Of a stretch of DNA of 64,000 bases, positions 14,200 to 23,272 are shown one piece after another. This stretch comes from Chlorobium ferrooxidans DSM 13031 (GTDB lineage: Bacteria; Bacteroidota; Chlorobiia; Chlorobiales; Chlorobiaceae). The notes beneath the pieces are model-generated. The model searched no databases. It was given only the letters and a program-made list of their open reading frames with translations, and was not told the origin of the DNA. The stretch spans positions 1 to 64,000 of the forward strand of contig NZ_AASE01000004.1 of assembly GCF_000168715.1 (NCBI RefSeq). The letters are read 5' to 3'. Made by a program: the position numbers and the translations under genes. Within the stretch, counting starts at the first letter, position 1; each line of letters starts with the position of its first letter.

Positions 14200-16485
14200 T
14201 TATCGATCCAGCTTTTTTGCTTTCAGGCGCAGTGAGTTGCTTACTACCGAGACGCTGCTTCCGGCCATCGCAAGTCCTGAAAATACCGGGTTCAGAAAGA
14301 TTCCCCAGAAAGGGTAGAGTGCACCTGCGGCAAGCGGTATGCCGATGATGTTGTAGATAAAAGCCCAGAAGAGGTTCTGGCGGATAACATTCATGGTGGC
14401 GCGTGAGAGGGTTATGGATTGAGCAACCTTGTTGATATCGCCCTTCAGCAGGGTTATACCGGCGGACTCAATGGCAATATCGGTTCCCGTTGCCATGGCA
14501 ATGCCGACATCGGCCTGTGCAAGGGCCGGAGCATCATTGATGCCGTCACCCGCCATGGCAACCTTTCTCCCTTCAGACTGAAGCGCCTTTATTTTAGCCG
14601 CCTTTTCTGTTGGGAGTACCTCTGCAATCACCTCATCAATGCCGACCTGACCAGCCATGTAGTTCGCCGCAGCACGGTTGTCGCCGGTCAGCATGATGAC
14701 CTTCAGCCCTCTCCTGTGCAGTGCCGCTACGGCCGCCTTCGCCTCAGTTTTGACGGTGTCACTGAGCGCAATCAACCCCAGAGCGATCCGGTTCTCTTCA
14801 ATCATGACGACCGTCTTTCCCTCTGCCTGAAGCCTCTTGACTTCGGCAAGTTCCCTTTCAGCCTCCAGAGGCTTGCGGATAGTAACCGGCAGCCCGGCAA
14901 TGGTTGCCGATACCCCCATCCCCTCAAGTGCTTTGAATTCCGAAATATCCCTGAGGGTGATCGAACGCCTCTTTGCCTCGTCAAGAATAGCCTCTGCCAG
15001 AGGGTGTTCGGAGCGGTTTTCAACACTGGCCGCGATCTGCAGCAGCGACTCGGGAGTTGTGCCTTCAGAGAGAGGGGTGACGTCGGTGACCTTCGGGCTT
15101 CCGGTGGTAATGGTGCCGGTTTTGTCAAACACAACCGTATCGACCGAGCTGAGTTTTTCAAGGCTTTCGGCGTTGCGGATAAGGATGCCGTACTCAGCCC
15201 CTTTGCCGATGCCTACGATGATGGCGGTCGGGGTTGCCAGCCCGAGCGCACAGGGGCAGGCGATCACCAGAATGCCGACCATGCCCGATATGGCGTAGGA
15301 GAGTGCAACTGAAAAACCGAGGTATGAGGAGCCGACAGTGATCCAGATCAGGAACGTTGCAGCCGCAATAATGAGCACAACAGGCACAAAAATCCCGGCG
15401 ATTTTGTCGGCTATCTCCTGTATCGGCGCTTTTGACCCCTGCGCCTCTTCAACCATCCGGATGATGCGGGCCAGAACCGTGTCGGAGCCGACATTGGATG
15501 CCCTGAAGGTGAAAGAGCCCTGTTTGTTGATGGTGCCGCCGATAACCTCATCCCCGCTCTTTTTATCAGCAGGAATGGACTCTCCGGTCACCATCGATTC
15601 GTCTATTGCGGAGAACCCTTCAATGATGATGCCGTCTACCGGAAGTTTTGCACCGGGTTTGATGATAACCGTGTCGCCTTTTCTGACCGCTTCTGACGGA
15701 ATCTCAATCTCTTTTCCCTCCCTGAGCACAATAGCGGTTTTGGCCTGAAGATTAATCAGCTTTTCAATGGCTTCACCGGTTTTCATCCTTGAGCGGGCCT
15801 CAAGATATTTGCCGAGCAGAACAAAACCGATTACCACAATGGTGACGTCAAAGTAGGTGTAGTCAGGCACGCGCAGCAGCTCCCGCAGTGAGGGGATAAG
15901 GGTGATGAGTGCGCTGTAGACGTATGCCGTGAGGGTACCGATGCCGATGAGGGTATCCATGCTTGCGGCTCCGCTCTGCAGGAACATGACGATGCCGTGC
16001 AGGAATGGTGCTCCGATCCTGAAGACAAACCAGGTGGCAAGAACCATGGAGATAATATTGAAGAGCTCCATCGGGATTGGAAGGTTCGGGACACTCTCAA
16101 TAAACCTTGAACCGATATCCCACATCATGAGGATAAAGACGAGCAGGGCTATCGGCAGGGCAAACTGCACTTTTGCTTTCTGATCAAGAAGCGCCTGCTT
16201 TTTCTCCTCCTTCAGGCGGATGGCTCCGGAAGCTGCGATTTTCTGCGATTCCCCGGCGCTTGCGGTTCCCGGCTCAGCCGCAATGGCATAGCCATACCTG
16301 CTGACGGCATCATTGAGTGCTTCAACCGGAAGGGTTTCATGGTCGAATGCAATGGTGACCTTCTCTGTGGCAAGATTGACATCGGCCCGGGTGATTCCCT
16401 CAACCTTTGAGAGCTTTTTGGTGATGATGGCTGCACAGCTTGCGCAGTGCATCCCTTTCACGCTGTATGTTCCGGTCGTTGTCAT
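14200..16485 (-). CDS. copA: Copper-translocating P1B-type ATPase
   Basis: 761 residues. One N-terminal heavy-metal-associated domain (GMHCASC, C14 and C17), eight membrane helices, CPC at 410-412 in VIACPCALGLATP, phosphorylated D454 in DKTGT, TGES in the actuator, and GDGINDAPAL in the P-domain. The CPC plus late-helix N and MxxS pattern (FIYNIIGIPLAAG, GSSVSVVSNSLRL) is that of Cu(I) exporters. It pumps copper from cytoplasm to periplasm. The start overlaps the stop of the DUF305 gene by ATGA, so it is last in a three-gene operon with the HMA-cupredoxin fusion. Firm family call. Confidence 0.94.
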   Translation of the reverse strand: MTTTGTYSVKGMHCASCAAIITKKLSKVEGITRADVNLATEKVTIAFDHETLPVEALNDAVSRYGYAIAAEPGTASAGESQKIAASGAIRLKEEKKQALLDQKAKVQFALPIALLVFILMMWDIGSRFIESVPNLPIPMELFNIISMVLATWFVFRIGAPFLHGIVMFLQSGAASMDTLIGIGTLTAYVYSALITLIPSLRELLRVPDYTYFDVTIVVIGFVLLGKYLEARSRMKTGEAIEKLINLQAKTAIVLREGKEIEIPSEAVRKGDTVIIKPGAKLPVDGIIIEGFSAIDESMVTGESIPADKKSGDEVIGGTINKQGSFTFRASNVGSDTVLARIIRMVEEAQGSKAPIQEIADKIAGIFVPVVLIIAAATFLIWITVGSSYLGFSVALSYAISGMVGILVIACPCALGLATPTAIIVGIGKGAEYGILIRNAESLEKLSSVDTVVFDKTGTITTGSPKVTDVTPLSEGTTPESLLQIAASVENRSEHPLAEAILDEAKRRSITLRDISEFKALEGMGVSATIAGLPVTIRKPLEAERELAEVKRLQAEGKTVVMIEENRIALGLIALSDTVKTEAKAAVAALHRRGLKVIMLTGDNRAAANYMAGQVGIDEVIAEVLPTEKAAKIKALQSEGRKVAMAGDGINDAPALAQADVGIAMATGTDIAIESAGITLLKGDINKVAQSITLSRATMNVIRQNLFWAFIYNIIGIPLAAGALYPFWGIFLNPVFSGLAMAGSSVSVVSNSLRLKAKKLDR

Positions 16486-17102
16486 AGGTAGGGATTTGTG
16501 TCAATAACGTTATACCACTCTTTTCTCCACTCCCTGAGCATACCAAGCCCCCCCTTGAGGAACAGCTCCACAGCATCGGCATTGTCGAGCACTTCACTCC
16601 GGCTCGATTTCAGGCGGATCTCCCTGGTCATTCGGACGCCATTTTCATGATGAGCTATAAGCGCATTAAGAAAACGCAGATCCAGCTTGCTGTCACTGCT
16701 CCCGAGGTTCGCTACCTGCGGGTCCCGGACCTTTCTCCGGTCTCCATACCACTCCTTTTTCCATTGGTAGAGCTCGGCTATGGCCACCGGTTCGTTTTTC
16801 AGGATCTCCTTGCACAGATTTCGGATCTCCGTCCGCTGGCTTATCGAGGCCTTTTCAGCAAGCAGGATTGCTCCCCGGTGGTGGGCGATCATGCCGTCAA
16901 GGTAGCGCAGGTCAACCCATTTATCCGCCTGACCCAGATCCATGCTGTTTTTGTCATACATGGAGAGGGAGTATTGGGGAGTGAGCCAGTACCCCGTACC
17001 GATGCCGATTACTGCCATGACTATAGAGAGTGCCACAGCCAGGGAGAGAGAGATGTTTTTCATTGTTTTTTCATGGAAATGATTGAAATCATTACTGGAC
17101 AT
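16482..17102 (-). CDS. DUF305 protein (ferritin-like, copper-resistance associated)
   Basis: 206 residues, with an N-terminal signal or anchor helix (ISLSLAVALSIVMAVIGIGTGYWL) followed by two DUF305 repeats. Each is marked by an HH pair: LRYLDGMIAHHRGAI near 67-81 and LRFLNALIAHHENGV near 145-160. Family members such as CopM bind copper in the periplasm through His and Met in this four-helix fold. The ATG at 17102 has AAGGGG nine bases upstream and overlaps the preceding gene's end by 11 bp. An internal ATG at 17063 lacks such a site. Its place between the fusion protein and CopA supports a periplasmic copper-binding role. Confidence 0.88.
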   Translation of the reverse strand: MSSNDFNHFHEKTMKNISLSLAVALSIVMAVIGIGTGYWLTPQYSLSMYDKNSMDLGQADKWVDLRYLDGMIAHHRGAILLAEKASISQRTEIRNLCKEILKNEPVAIAELYQWKKEWYGDRRKVRDPQVANLGSSDSKLDLRFLNALIAHHENGVRMTREIRLKSSRSEVLDNADAVELFLKGGLGMLREWRKEWYNVIDTNPYL

Positions 17103-18468
17103 TGATAACGCCCCTTGGCACTCCCATGGCGCAGGTGATTTTATAGCTGCCCGGTTTTTTTGCCGTGAACTCCATAATAACCGGTTTTCCCTTAACCAGT
17201 GACTGCGGTTTCTCGTAGAGACCGGGAATCATGATAGTGCTCATGCATCCGGTGCCAGTATCGCGAGAGTCAACAACCATACGTACTTTCTGGCCTGTTT
17301 TGACCTGGAAGGTTGAGGGCGTAATATCCTCTGCATTGGTATAGATGGTTTTGACAAGGGCAGCATTGCCGTCAGCGGCAGATTGTTCTCTCTGGTTTGT
17401 TACAGCGGCAACGGCAACGCTCTCTGATGTTCCGGCTCCGGAACTTCCCGCCAGGGAGAACCGGCCGGTGAGATCGAAGCGGTCATTCATATTATAGAGT
17501 GAAAAGAGGATGATGAGCATTCCGGCAGTTTTCATATAGAGTCTGGATGTTCGGGGGTTGCTTCCGAGTTTTGTGCTTGAAAAACCGATGATGAAGAGCG
17601 GGAGTGTGGTGCCGAGTACAAAAAAGAGCATGATGAGCATTCCGGCCGATGCTGAGCCGGAGAGTACTGCTGCACCTTCAGCTGCCATGGTGAAGCCGCA
17701 TGGTACCAGTATAGTCATGACTCCGGCACCGGCAGCCTGCAGTGGAGTGGATTTTCTGTTTGCGGCTTTTGATGGTCGGGCTTTTTTCGGCAGAGCAATG
17801 CTGAAACGGTTAAAGAAGGTAATGCCGAGCATCTGCAGCGCAGGCACAATCATCAGGAGTGAAATGGTTACGATCATAAACGATGTAAATGCCGGCGAGA
17901 GATGGATGGTTTCGCCAACAAGCCCGAGCAGCGCACCGAAGAGTGTATAGGTTGCAATCCGCCCGATGTTGAAAAAGAGATGGGGTTCCATTTTATGCAG
18001 GAGTGATGCATCTTCCTTGTATTTGCTCATCCATTGCGATGTGAGTGAGAGAAGCACTCCGCTGACAAGTGCGGCGCAGCTTGAAAGTCCGGCAAGGAGC
18101 CCGAAGAGAAAGAGTGTGGCGAGGGAGCTTGCTCTGTCAATTGCCGGGATGCTGTGCAGGCCGGAATAGGAGAGCGTTGAAACAAATCCCGTCACGATGA
18201 GAGCTATAGCAGCGGCTTTCAGCAGTTCATCAACACTGTTTTTTTGTGCTGGAGTGTCGGAAAAGGTATAGGCCCCGTTGGAAAAGAGAGCGTTCAGCTC
18301 CCGGGCTGATATGTCGTCACCGTTGTAACTTACACTTACCGTTCCCTTCGCCATTGACGCTTCGGCCTCACTGACTTTTCCTGACTCAAGCAGCGTCTCT
18401 TCAATAATCTCTTTACACGCCGGGCAGTACATGCCTTTGACTGTATAGGTACGGTGTTTCATAATCAT
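17092..18468 (-). CDS. Three-part fusion: HMA domain, UreH/DsbD-like membrane domain, cupredoxin-like domain
   Basis: 458 residues. Residues 6-70 form a heavy-metal-associated domain (GMYCPAC, C15 and C18). Residues 80-310 hold six or so membrane helices of the sulfite-exporter/UreH_2 type (LLAGLSSCAALVSGVLLSL, VPCGFTMAAEGAAVLSG). Residues 365-458 form a cupredoxin-like beta domain with soft ligands in GTGCMSTIMIPG and ITCAMG. The parts would hand a metal, most likely Cu(I), between cytoplasmic chaperone, membrane and outer face. It is the first gene of the operon with DUF305 and CopA. A perfect dyad 47-67 bp before its start may be the operator. Direction of transport cannot be read from sequence. 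Confidence 0.85.
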   Translation of the reverse strand: MIMKHRTYTVKGMYCPACKEIIEETLLESGKVSEAEASMAKGTVSVSYNGDDISARELNALFSNGAYTFSDTPAQKNSVDELLKAAAIALIVTGFVSTLSYSGLHSIPAIDRASSLATLFLFGLLAGLSSCAALVSGVLLSLTSQWMSKYKEDASLLHKMEPHLFFNIGRIATYTLFGALLGLVGETIHLSPAFTSFMIVTISLLMIVPALQMLGITFFNRFSIALPKKARPSKAANRKSTPLQAAGAGVMTILVPCGFTMAAEGAAVLSGSASAGMLIMLFFVLGTTLPLFIIGFSSTKLGSNPRTSRLYMKTAGMLIILFSLYNMNDRFDLTGRFSLAGSSGAGTSESVAVAAVTNQREQSAADGNAALVKTIYTNAEDITPSTFQVKTGQKVRMVVDSRDTGTGCMSTIMIPGLYEKPQSLVKGKPVIMEFTAKKPGSYKITCAMGVPRGVINVQ

Positions 18469-18514
18469 ATGGTAAAGGATAGATGTGCTGCAAGGGTTAT
18501 AGATGTATCAGCTA

Positions 18515-18535
18515 TTACCTGTATTGAACAGGTAA
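18515..18535. promoter_or_regulatory. Perfect dyad upstream of the copper operon
   Basis: TTACCTGT (18515-18522), five bases, ACAGGTAA (18528-18535): 8-bp perfect arms, 47-67 bp before the operon's first codon. The size and placement suit a metalloregulator operator such as a MerR type, but no cognate regulator lies next to it and the sequence is not a known CueR or CsoR box. Confidence 0.5.
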
Positions 18536-18732
18536 AGGTTCCATTGCCGGGTTCTGCCAGCTATTAGAGAGTAACAGATATCGTGCCAAACCCGGCGAGG
18601 CCTGTTCCAGGCGGGAGGGCGTTCTCTGTATGATGAAAGATATGGAGAATATTCTACACTCAGGGTTGACTATTCTCCATGTTGCTGGAGGAGAAGTGCG
18701 ACGTGAAGAGCAGGAGATAACGCCGGATCCGG

Positions 18733-20088
18733 TTATTTCCCGGGCTGTTCGATACCATACTTCTCAATCCGGTAGATAAGGGTATGGCGGGGTATTCTGA
18801 GAAAGCGGGCGGCAGCGGTCTGGTTCCACCCATTGCGTTCAAGCGCTTCAACCACAATTTCCCGTTCAAGTTGTTCAAGCGGGTACCCCTCTTCCGGCAG
18901 CCGGAGTATGGCGCGGCCCGTCGTTCTCTTCTCCCGGAATTTGGAGGGCAGTTCATCCACGGTTATGGTATCGCTGTTTCGCATGATAAGGAGGCGCTCG
19001 ACGGTGTTTTCAAGCTCACGCACGTTTCCGGGCCAGTCATACTCCTTCAGCAATGCAAGCGAGCTCTTCTCAAAAGTGACCGCTTCTCCTCCATGTTTTG
19101 ATGAGAAATAGCGGACAAGGAGCTGAATGTCCTCCCGTCGTTCGCGAAGCGGGGGAAGATGGAGAGGGATGACGGCGAGTCGGTAGTAGAGATCTTCGCG
19201 GAAGGAGCCTTCCTCCACAGCCCGGTCGATATCAAGATTGGTGGCTGATATGACCCGGACATCAAGTTTTTCAACCTTCGAGCCGCCAACCGGTTCAACC
19301 TCCTTTTCCTGCAGTGCTCTGAGGAGTTTCGGTTGCAGTTCAAGCGCGAGCTCGCCAACCTCATCGAGGAAGATGGTTCCGCCGTTGGCAAGCTGGAATT
19401 TTCCGGTTTTATCCTTGATCGCCCCGGTAAATGCACCCCTTGTATGGCCGAAGAGCTCGCTCTCAAGGAGGTCACGGGGAATTGCCGCACAGTTTATGGT
19501 AACAAACGGGCCATCCCTGCGTGAACTGGCGGCATGGAGGGAGCGGGCGACAAGCTCTTTGCCTGTGCCGGACTCACCGGTGATGAGTACTGAAGCCTCG
19601 GTGTCAGCCACCTTGCGGATCACCGCAAAGAGCTGCTCCATCTCTTTTGAAGAACCGATGATGGTGCGGAAATCCTCTCTGTCGGAGAGTACCCGTTTGA
19701 GTCGGCGGTTCTCCTCGCTCAGGCCGGAGAACTGCAATGCCTTTTTGACGGTAAGGCGGAGCGAGTCGCGGTTGAAGGGTTTGGTGATATAGTCGTAGGC
19801 TCCGGCCTTCATGGCTTCAACAGCAGCATCAACACTTCCGAAGGCGGTTATGATGATCACCAGCGTTTCCGGAGAGCGCTCCCGGACGCTTTTGAGCACC
19901 TTCATGCCATCCATTCCCGTCATTTTCATGTCGGTGATGACCAGGTCCGGGCCGAACAGGTCAAGGCGCATCAAACCCTCTTCACCCGAGGCGGCGGTCT
20001 CTACCTCATACCCCTCCTCCTGAAGGTTATATTCAAGGACTCTGCGGAGCGAGGTGTCGTCGTCAATGACAAGAATTTTTGCTTTCAC
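18733..20088 (-). CDS. Sigma-54-dependent response regulator (NtrC family)
   Basis: 451 residues in three domains. The receiver (1-120) has acid pocket D9/D10, phospho-acceptor D53 and K103. The AAA+ domain (about 143-370) has Walker A GESGTGKE at 171-178, the sigma-54 contact loop GAFTGA at 218-223, and Walker B TIFLDEVGEL. The C-terminal Fis-type helix-turn-helix is NQTAAARFLRIPRHTLIYRIEKYGI. It activates sigma-54 promoters by ATP-driven remodelling. The start is a GTG overlapping the kinase stop codon (GTGA), so it is co-translated with its partner kinase. Target genes are not evident; the copper operon next door is convergent on neither side and shows no clear -24/-12 element. Confidence 0.95.
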   Translation of the reverse strand: MKAKILVIDDDTSLRRVLEYNLQEEGYEVETAASGEEGLMRLDLFGPDLVITDMKMTGMDGMKVLKSVRERSPETLVIIITAFGSVDAAVEAMKAGAYDYITKPFNRDSLRLTVKKALQFSGLSEENRRLKRVLSDREDFRTIIGSSKEMEQLFAVIRKVADTEASVLITGESGTGKELVARSLHAASSRRDGPFVTINCAAIPRDLLESELFGHTRGAFTGAIKDKTGKFQLANGGTIFLDEVGELALELQPKLLRALQEKEVEPVGGSKVEKLDVRVISATNLDIDRAVEEGSFREDLYYRLAVIPLHLPPLRERREDIQLLVRYFSSKHGGEAVTFEKSSLALLKEYDWPGNVRELENTVERLLIMRNSDTITVDELPSKFREKRTTGRAILRLPEEGYPLEQLEREIVVEALERNGWNQTAAARFLRIPRHTLIYRIEKYGIEQPGK

Positions 20089-21218
20089 GTTGCTTCTCCC
20101 GGCTGAGTCCGTTGTAACGGGAGTCTGATGGTTACGGTTGTGCCATTTGCCGCTTCACTCTCAACCTTCAGCGTCCCTTTATGGTTTTCAATGATGTTTT
20201 TCGTGATAGCCAGTCCCAGTCCGGTTCCGTCAGACTTGGTGGTAAAAAAGGGCTCAAATATTCTCTCCATTGCCGCTTTTTCAACACCCGGTCCGCTGTC
20301 GCGGAATCGGATCTCGCAGAAAGCATGCTCTGCAATTGTCGTGGATATGGTGACGCGCCCTCCCTCCGGCGTTGCCTGCAGGGCGTTGATGATGATGTTC
20401 AGGAATGCCTGGCGCAGCTTCTCGCTGTCGGCCATGACGATCATCGCAACAGCGTTCGGCTGAAGCTGTAGTGCAACCTGCCGTTTGCGGGCATCGTTCA
20501 TCACGAGGGTTACAATGGTCTCCAGCTCATCCTGCACCCGGCAGGGTTTCATCGCCATCGGCTGCTGGCGCGCCATGTGCAGAAACTCCTCCACCACCCG
20601 GTTCAGTCGTTCGGTCTCGCGGATTTGTATATCGATGAACTCATGTTTGGGGGTGCCGGTGGGGTAGTCGTCCCGGAGAATTTCGGCGGTTCCCCGGATG
20701 GAGCTGAGCGGGTTGCGGATTTCGTGTGCAAGGACTGCCGCCATCTCTCCGAGGGTTGAGAGCTTCTCCGCCCTCCGTAACTGCTCTTCAATGATGATGG
20801 TCTCTGCTGACTGCTCCTGCAGTTTGCGATAGGACTCGGTCAACTCGCGGCTGCTTTTCTGAAGCTCTCCGGTTCTTTCCCGTTCCCGTTGCGAGAGCAT
20901 ACCGGTGACAGTTCCGACTGTATTGTAGAGCAGTATCTCAAGGTATTTTTCCATCTCCATACCGGGGTGGCCGCCCCACTGGTAGAGTATGTGAGGGGCG
21001 TAGAGGATGCTGACGAAGAGTGCACAGAAGAGTCCACCCCGGAAGCCGAACCAGAGCCCCGACAGGATGATCGGCAGATAGTAGAGCCGCTGGAAGATGT
21101 CGTGCAGATAGGGAAGCTGGAGCGGCGTCAGGTAGTGCAGCAGGCTGATGGCGATAACCGAGGCTGCCAGTGAGAGCGTCCGGATGCGTGTTGCTGTTTC
21201 CATCTGTTCCGCCCTCAC
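20085..21218 (-). CDS. Sensor histidine kinase, partner of the NtrC-type regulator
   Basis: 377 residues. Three or four membrane helices (about 14-30, 48-75, 92-108) with almost no periplasmic domain, then a coiled linker (115-150). The dimerisation domain carries H165 in LAHEIRNPLSSIRG. The ATPase domain has the N box (LNIIINALQAT), G1 (DSGPGV), F box (IFEPFFTTK) and G2 (GTGLGLAI). The short loops suggest sensing within the membrane or of a cytoplasmic cue. It resembles ZraS/AtoS-like kinases paired with NtrC regulators. It is first in the operon and overlaps the regulator gene by four bases. The signal is unknown. Confidence 0.92.
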   Translation of the reverse strand: MRAEQMETATRIRTLSLAASVIAISLLHYLTPLQLPYLHDIFQRLYYLPIILSGLWFGFRGGLFCALFVSILYAPHILYQWGGHPGMEMEKYLEILLYNTVGTVTGMLSQRERERTGELQKSSRELTESYRKLQEQSAETIIIEEQLRRAEKLSTLGEMAAVLAHEIRNPLSSIRGTAEILRDDYPTGTPKHEFIDIQIRETERLNRVVEEFLHMARQQPMAMKPCRVQDELETIVTLVMNDARKRQVALQLQPNAVAMIVMADSEKLRQAFLNIIINALQATPEGGRVTISTTIAEHAFCEIRFRDSGPGVEKAAMERIFEPFFTTKSDGTGLGLAITKNIIENHKGTLKVESEAANGTTVTIRLPLQRTQPGEAT

Positions 21219-21307
21219 TCTATTGGCATGGTTCAGGGTTCAAACGAACGGTTTTCGCACTAAATATACCCTTTTTCATAATGGGCAGTTCCCCCGAAAA
21301 CATCTGT

Positions 21308-22918
21308 TTACCTCATTTCTTTCGAGCCGGTACCTTCGGTTTTGAACTCCGAGGTGGTATGGAACTCCAGGTCGGGATAGTCCTCCCTTGCGGTTTTCAT
21401 CATCCATTCGCTTTCGGCAAAAAAGACCGGATGATCCTCCTTGTCAAGCGCAATGGCGTTCCATTTGCGGCGCAGAAACTCGTCAAGCATCTCCTTGTTG
21501 CTGCCGGTTATCCAGAATGCCTTGTGAAAGCGCAGAGGAGTAAAGTCGCACTGGGCGCCATATTCGTGCTCCAGACGGAATTTGATGACGTCGAACTGGA
21601 GTTCGCCGACGGTGCCGATGATTTTGCGGGCTCCGTGCTGGATGAAGAGCTGGGCGACCCCCTCTTCGGTGAGCTGGCGTATCCCCTTGTCGAGCTGTTT
21701 AGCCTTCATCGGGTCGCGGTTTTCGAGCGCCTTGAAGATCTCCGGAGAGAAGCTCGGGATACCGCGGAAGTGAAGCTCCTCGCCTTCGGTAAGGGTATCA
21801 CCGATTTTCAGTGAGCCGTTGTCGTAGAGGCCGATCACATCTCCGGGAAACGACTCGTCAACCACACTTTTTTCATTGGCCATGAACTGGGTTGGGCTTG
21901 AAAAGCGGATTTTTTTCTGCAGCCGGGTGTGGTAGTAGAACTTGTTGCGCTCAAAACTGCCCGAGCAGATCCGGAAAAATGCGGTGCGGTCACGGTGGTT
22001 CGGATCGAGATTGGCGTGGATTTTAAAGACAAATCCGCTCATTGCCGGTTCCGAGGCCTTGACAATTCGCTCTGCCGCTTCACGTTCATCCGGGCTCGGG
22101 GCCACGGTGAGGAAGGTTTCAAGCAGCTCCTTGACGCCGAAGTTGTTGATGGCGCTGCCGAAAAAGACCGGAGCAAGCAGGCCGTCACGATAGGTCTCCT
22201 CATGAAAGGGCTCATAGACCCCTTCAATCAGGGCAATGTCTTCGCGGAGTTTATGGCAGAAGCTCTCCGGAATCCATTTTTCGAGTTCAGGGTCGTTCAG
22301 GTCACTGACCTTGATGATACTTTCGCTGATTCTTGTGGTATTGGCTTCAAAGAGGTTGAGCCCTTTTTTGTAAAGGTTATATACCCCCTTGAAGCTCTGC
22401 CCCTGGCTGATCGGCCAGGTGAGCGGCCTGACGCTGATCTGAAGCTTTGCCTCAAGCTCGTCAAGCAGTTCAAAGGGGTTGCGCCCCTCACGGTCCATCT
22501 TGTTGATGAAGATAATGACCGGGGTGTGGCGCATGCGGCAAACCTCCATCAGCTTCTCGGTCTGCTCTTCAACGCCTTTGACGCAGTCCACGACGAGAAT
22601 GACGCTGTCCACTGCCGTCAGGGTGCGGTAGGTATCTTCAGCAAAGTCCTTGTGGCCGGGAGTGTCGAGAATGTTGACCCACTTTCCGGCATATTCAAAC
22701 CCCATGACCGAGGTGGCAACCGATATGCCGCGCTGCTTTTCGATCTCCATGAAGTCGCTGGTGGCGGTTTTGCGGATCTTGTTGCTTTTTACTGCACCGG
22801 CAGTCTGGATGGCGCCGCCGAAGAGCAGAAATTTTTCGGTCAGTGTGGTTTTACCCGCATCCGGGTGGCTTATGATGGCAAACGTTTTCCGCCGTGCGGT
22901 TTCCTTTATTAAATCCAT
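21308..22918 (-). CDS. prfC: Peptide chain release factor 3
   Basis: Ribosomal GTPase that recycles RF1/RF2 after termination. From the ATG at 22918 it is 536 residues, matching the E. coli length (about 529). The frame is open 29 codons further up, but that part does not resemble the family. G1 is [13 protein letters not shown] (18-30), switch II is [18 protein letters not shown], and NKMDREGR is G4. The RF3-specific C-terminal domain includes [17 protein letters not shown]. It has no operon partner; the divergent symporter gene is separated from it by a dispersed repeat. Firm assignment. Confidence 0.95.
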   Translation of the reverse strand: MDLIKETARRKTFAIISHPDAGKTTLTEKFLLFGGAIQTAGAVKSNKIRKTATSDFMEIEKQRGISVATSVMGFEYAGKWVNILDTPGHKDFAEDTYRTLTAVDSVILVVDCVKGVEEQTEKLMEVCRMRHTPVIIFINKMDREGRNPFELLDELEAKLQISVRPLTWPISQGQSFKGVYNLYKKGLNLFEANTTRISESIIKVSDLNDPELEKWIPESFCHKLREDIALIEGVYEPFHEETYRDGLLAPVFFGSAINNFGVKELLETFLTVAPSPDEREAAERIVKASEPAMSGFVFKIHANLDPNHRDRTAFFRICSGSFERNKFYYHTRLQKKIRFSSPTQFMANEKSVVDESFPGDVIGLYDNGSLKIGDTLTEGEELHFRGIPSFSPEIFKALENRDPMKAKQLDKGIRQLTEEGVAQLFIQHGARKIIGTVGELQFDVIKFRLEHEYGAQCDFTPLRFHKAFWITGSNKEMLDEFLRRKWNAIALDKEDHPVFFAESEWMMKTAREDYPDLEFHTTSEFKTEGTGSKEMR

Positions 22919-23104
22919 TGCGTGTTTTCGTGCTCCTGCTCTCAGTTCATGACTGCCATGCAGGGTGTTGTAAAAAAATGGTCTGCAGAGTGGGCCAAGA
23001 TACAAAGAAGCCGGGTAATAAAAAGAATCCGGCCCGGCCCGATGCTTTTACTCTCGCTGGATTGCTCACGATTAGTTATTTTCCGGAAATAACATACATC
23101 ATAA

Positions 23105-23246
23105 GGGCACCTCTATTTATTGTCGTAACAAGCCCGAGGACAAGGCGGATGGAGCACAGAAACCGGAGTGTACACGTAGTACAGGAGGATTTCAATCACC
23201 ACCCAACGCAGTAATCGGGTTTTGGAATAAATAAATAGAGGTGCCC
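23105..23246. repeat. Dispersed intergenic repeat, copy B, with possible target duplication
   Basis: 142 bp with inverted ends GGGCACCTCTATTTATT and AATAAATAGAGGTGCCC, the best-preserved termini in the window. Both sides are flanked by ATAA (23101-23104, 23247-23250), a candidate 4-bp target-site duplication. The core (around 23155-23190) matches copy D in reverse. The remaining bases 22919-23104, upstream of prfC, show no gene. Confidence 0.75.
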
Positions 23247-23272
23247 ATAACAAAACGCTAAATGGAGGTTGT

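Noticed and set aside
14419-15312. 297-codon ORF opposite copA
   Set aside because: Antisense to intact P1B-ATPase motifs; no independent support.
21929-22912. 327-codon ORF opposite prfC
   Set aside because: Mirrors the RF3 reading frame, has no recognisable domain, and prfC is firmly assigned.
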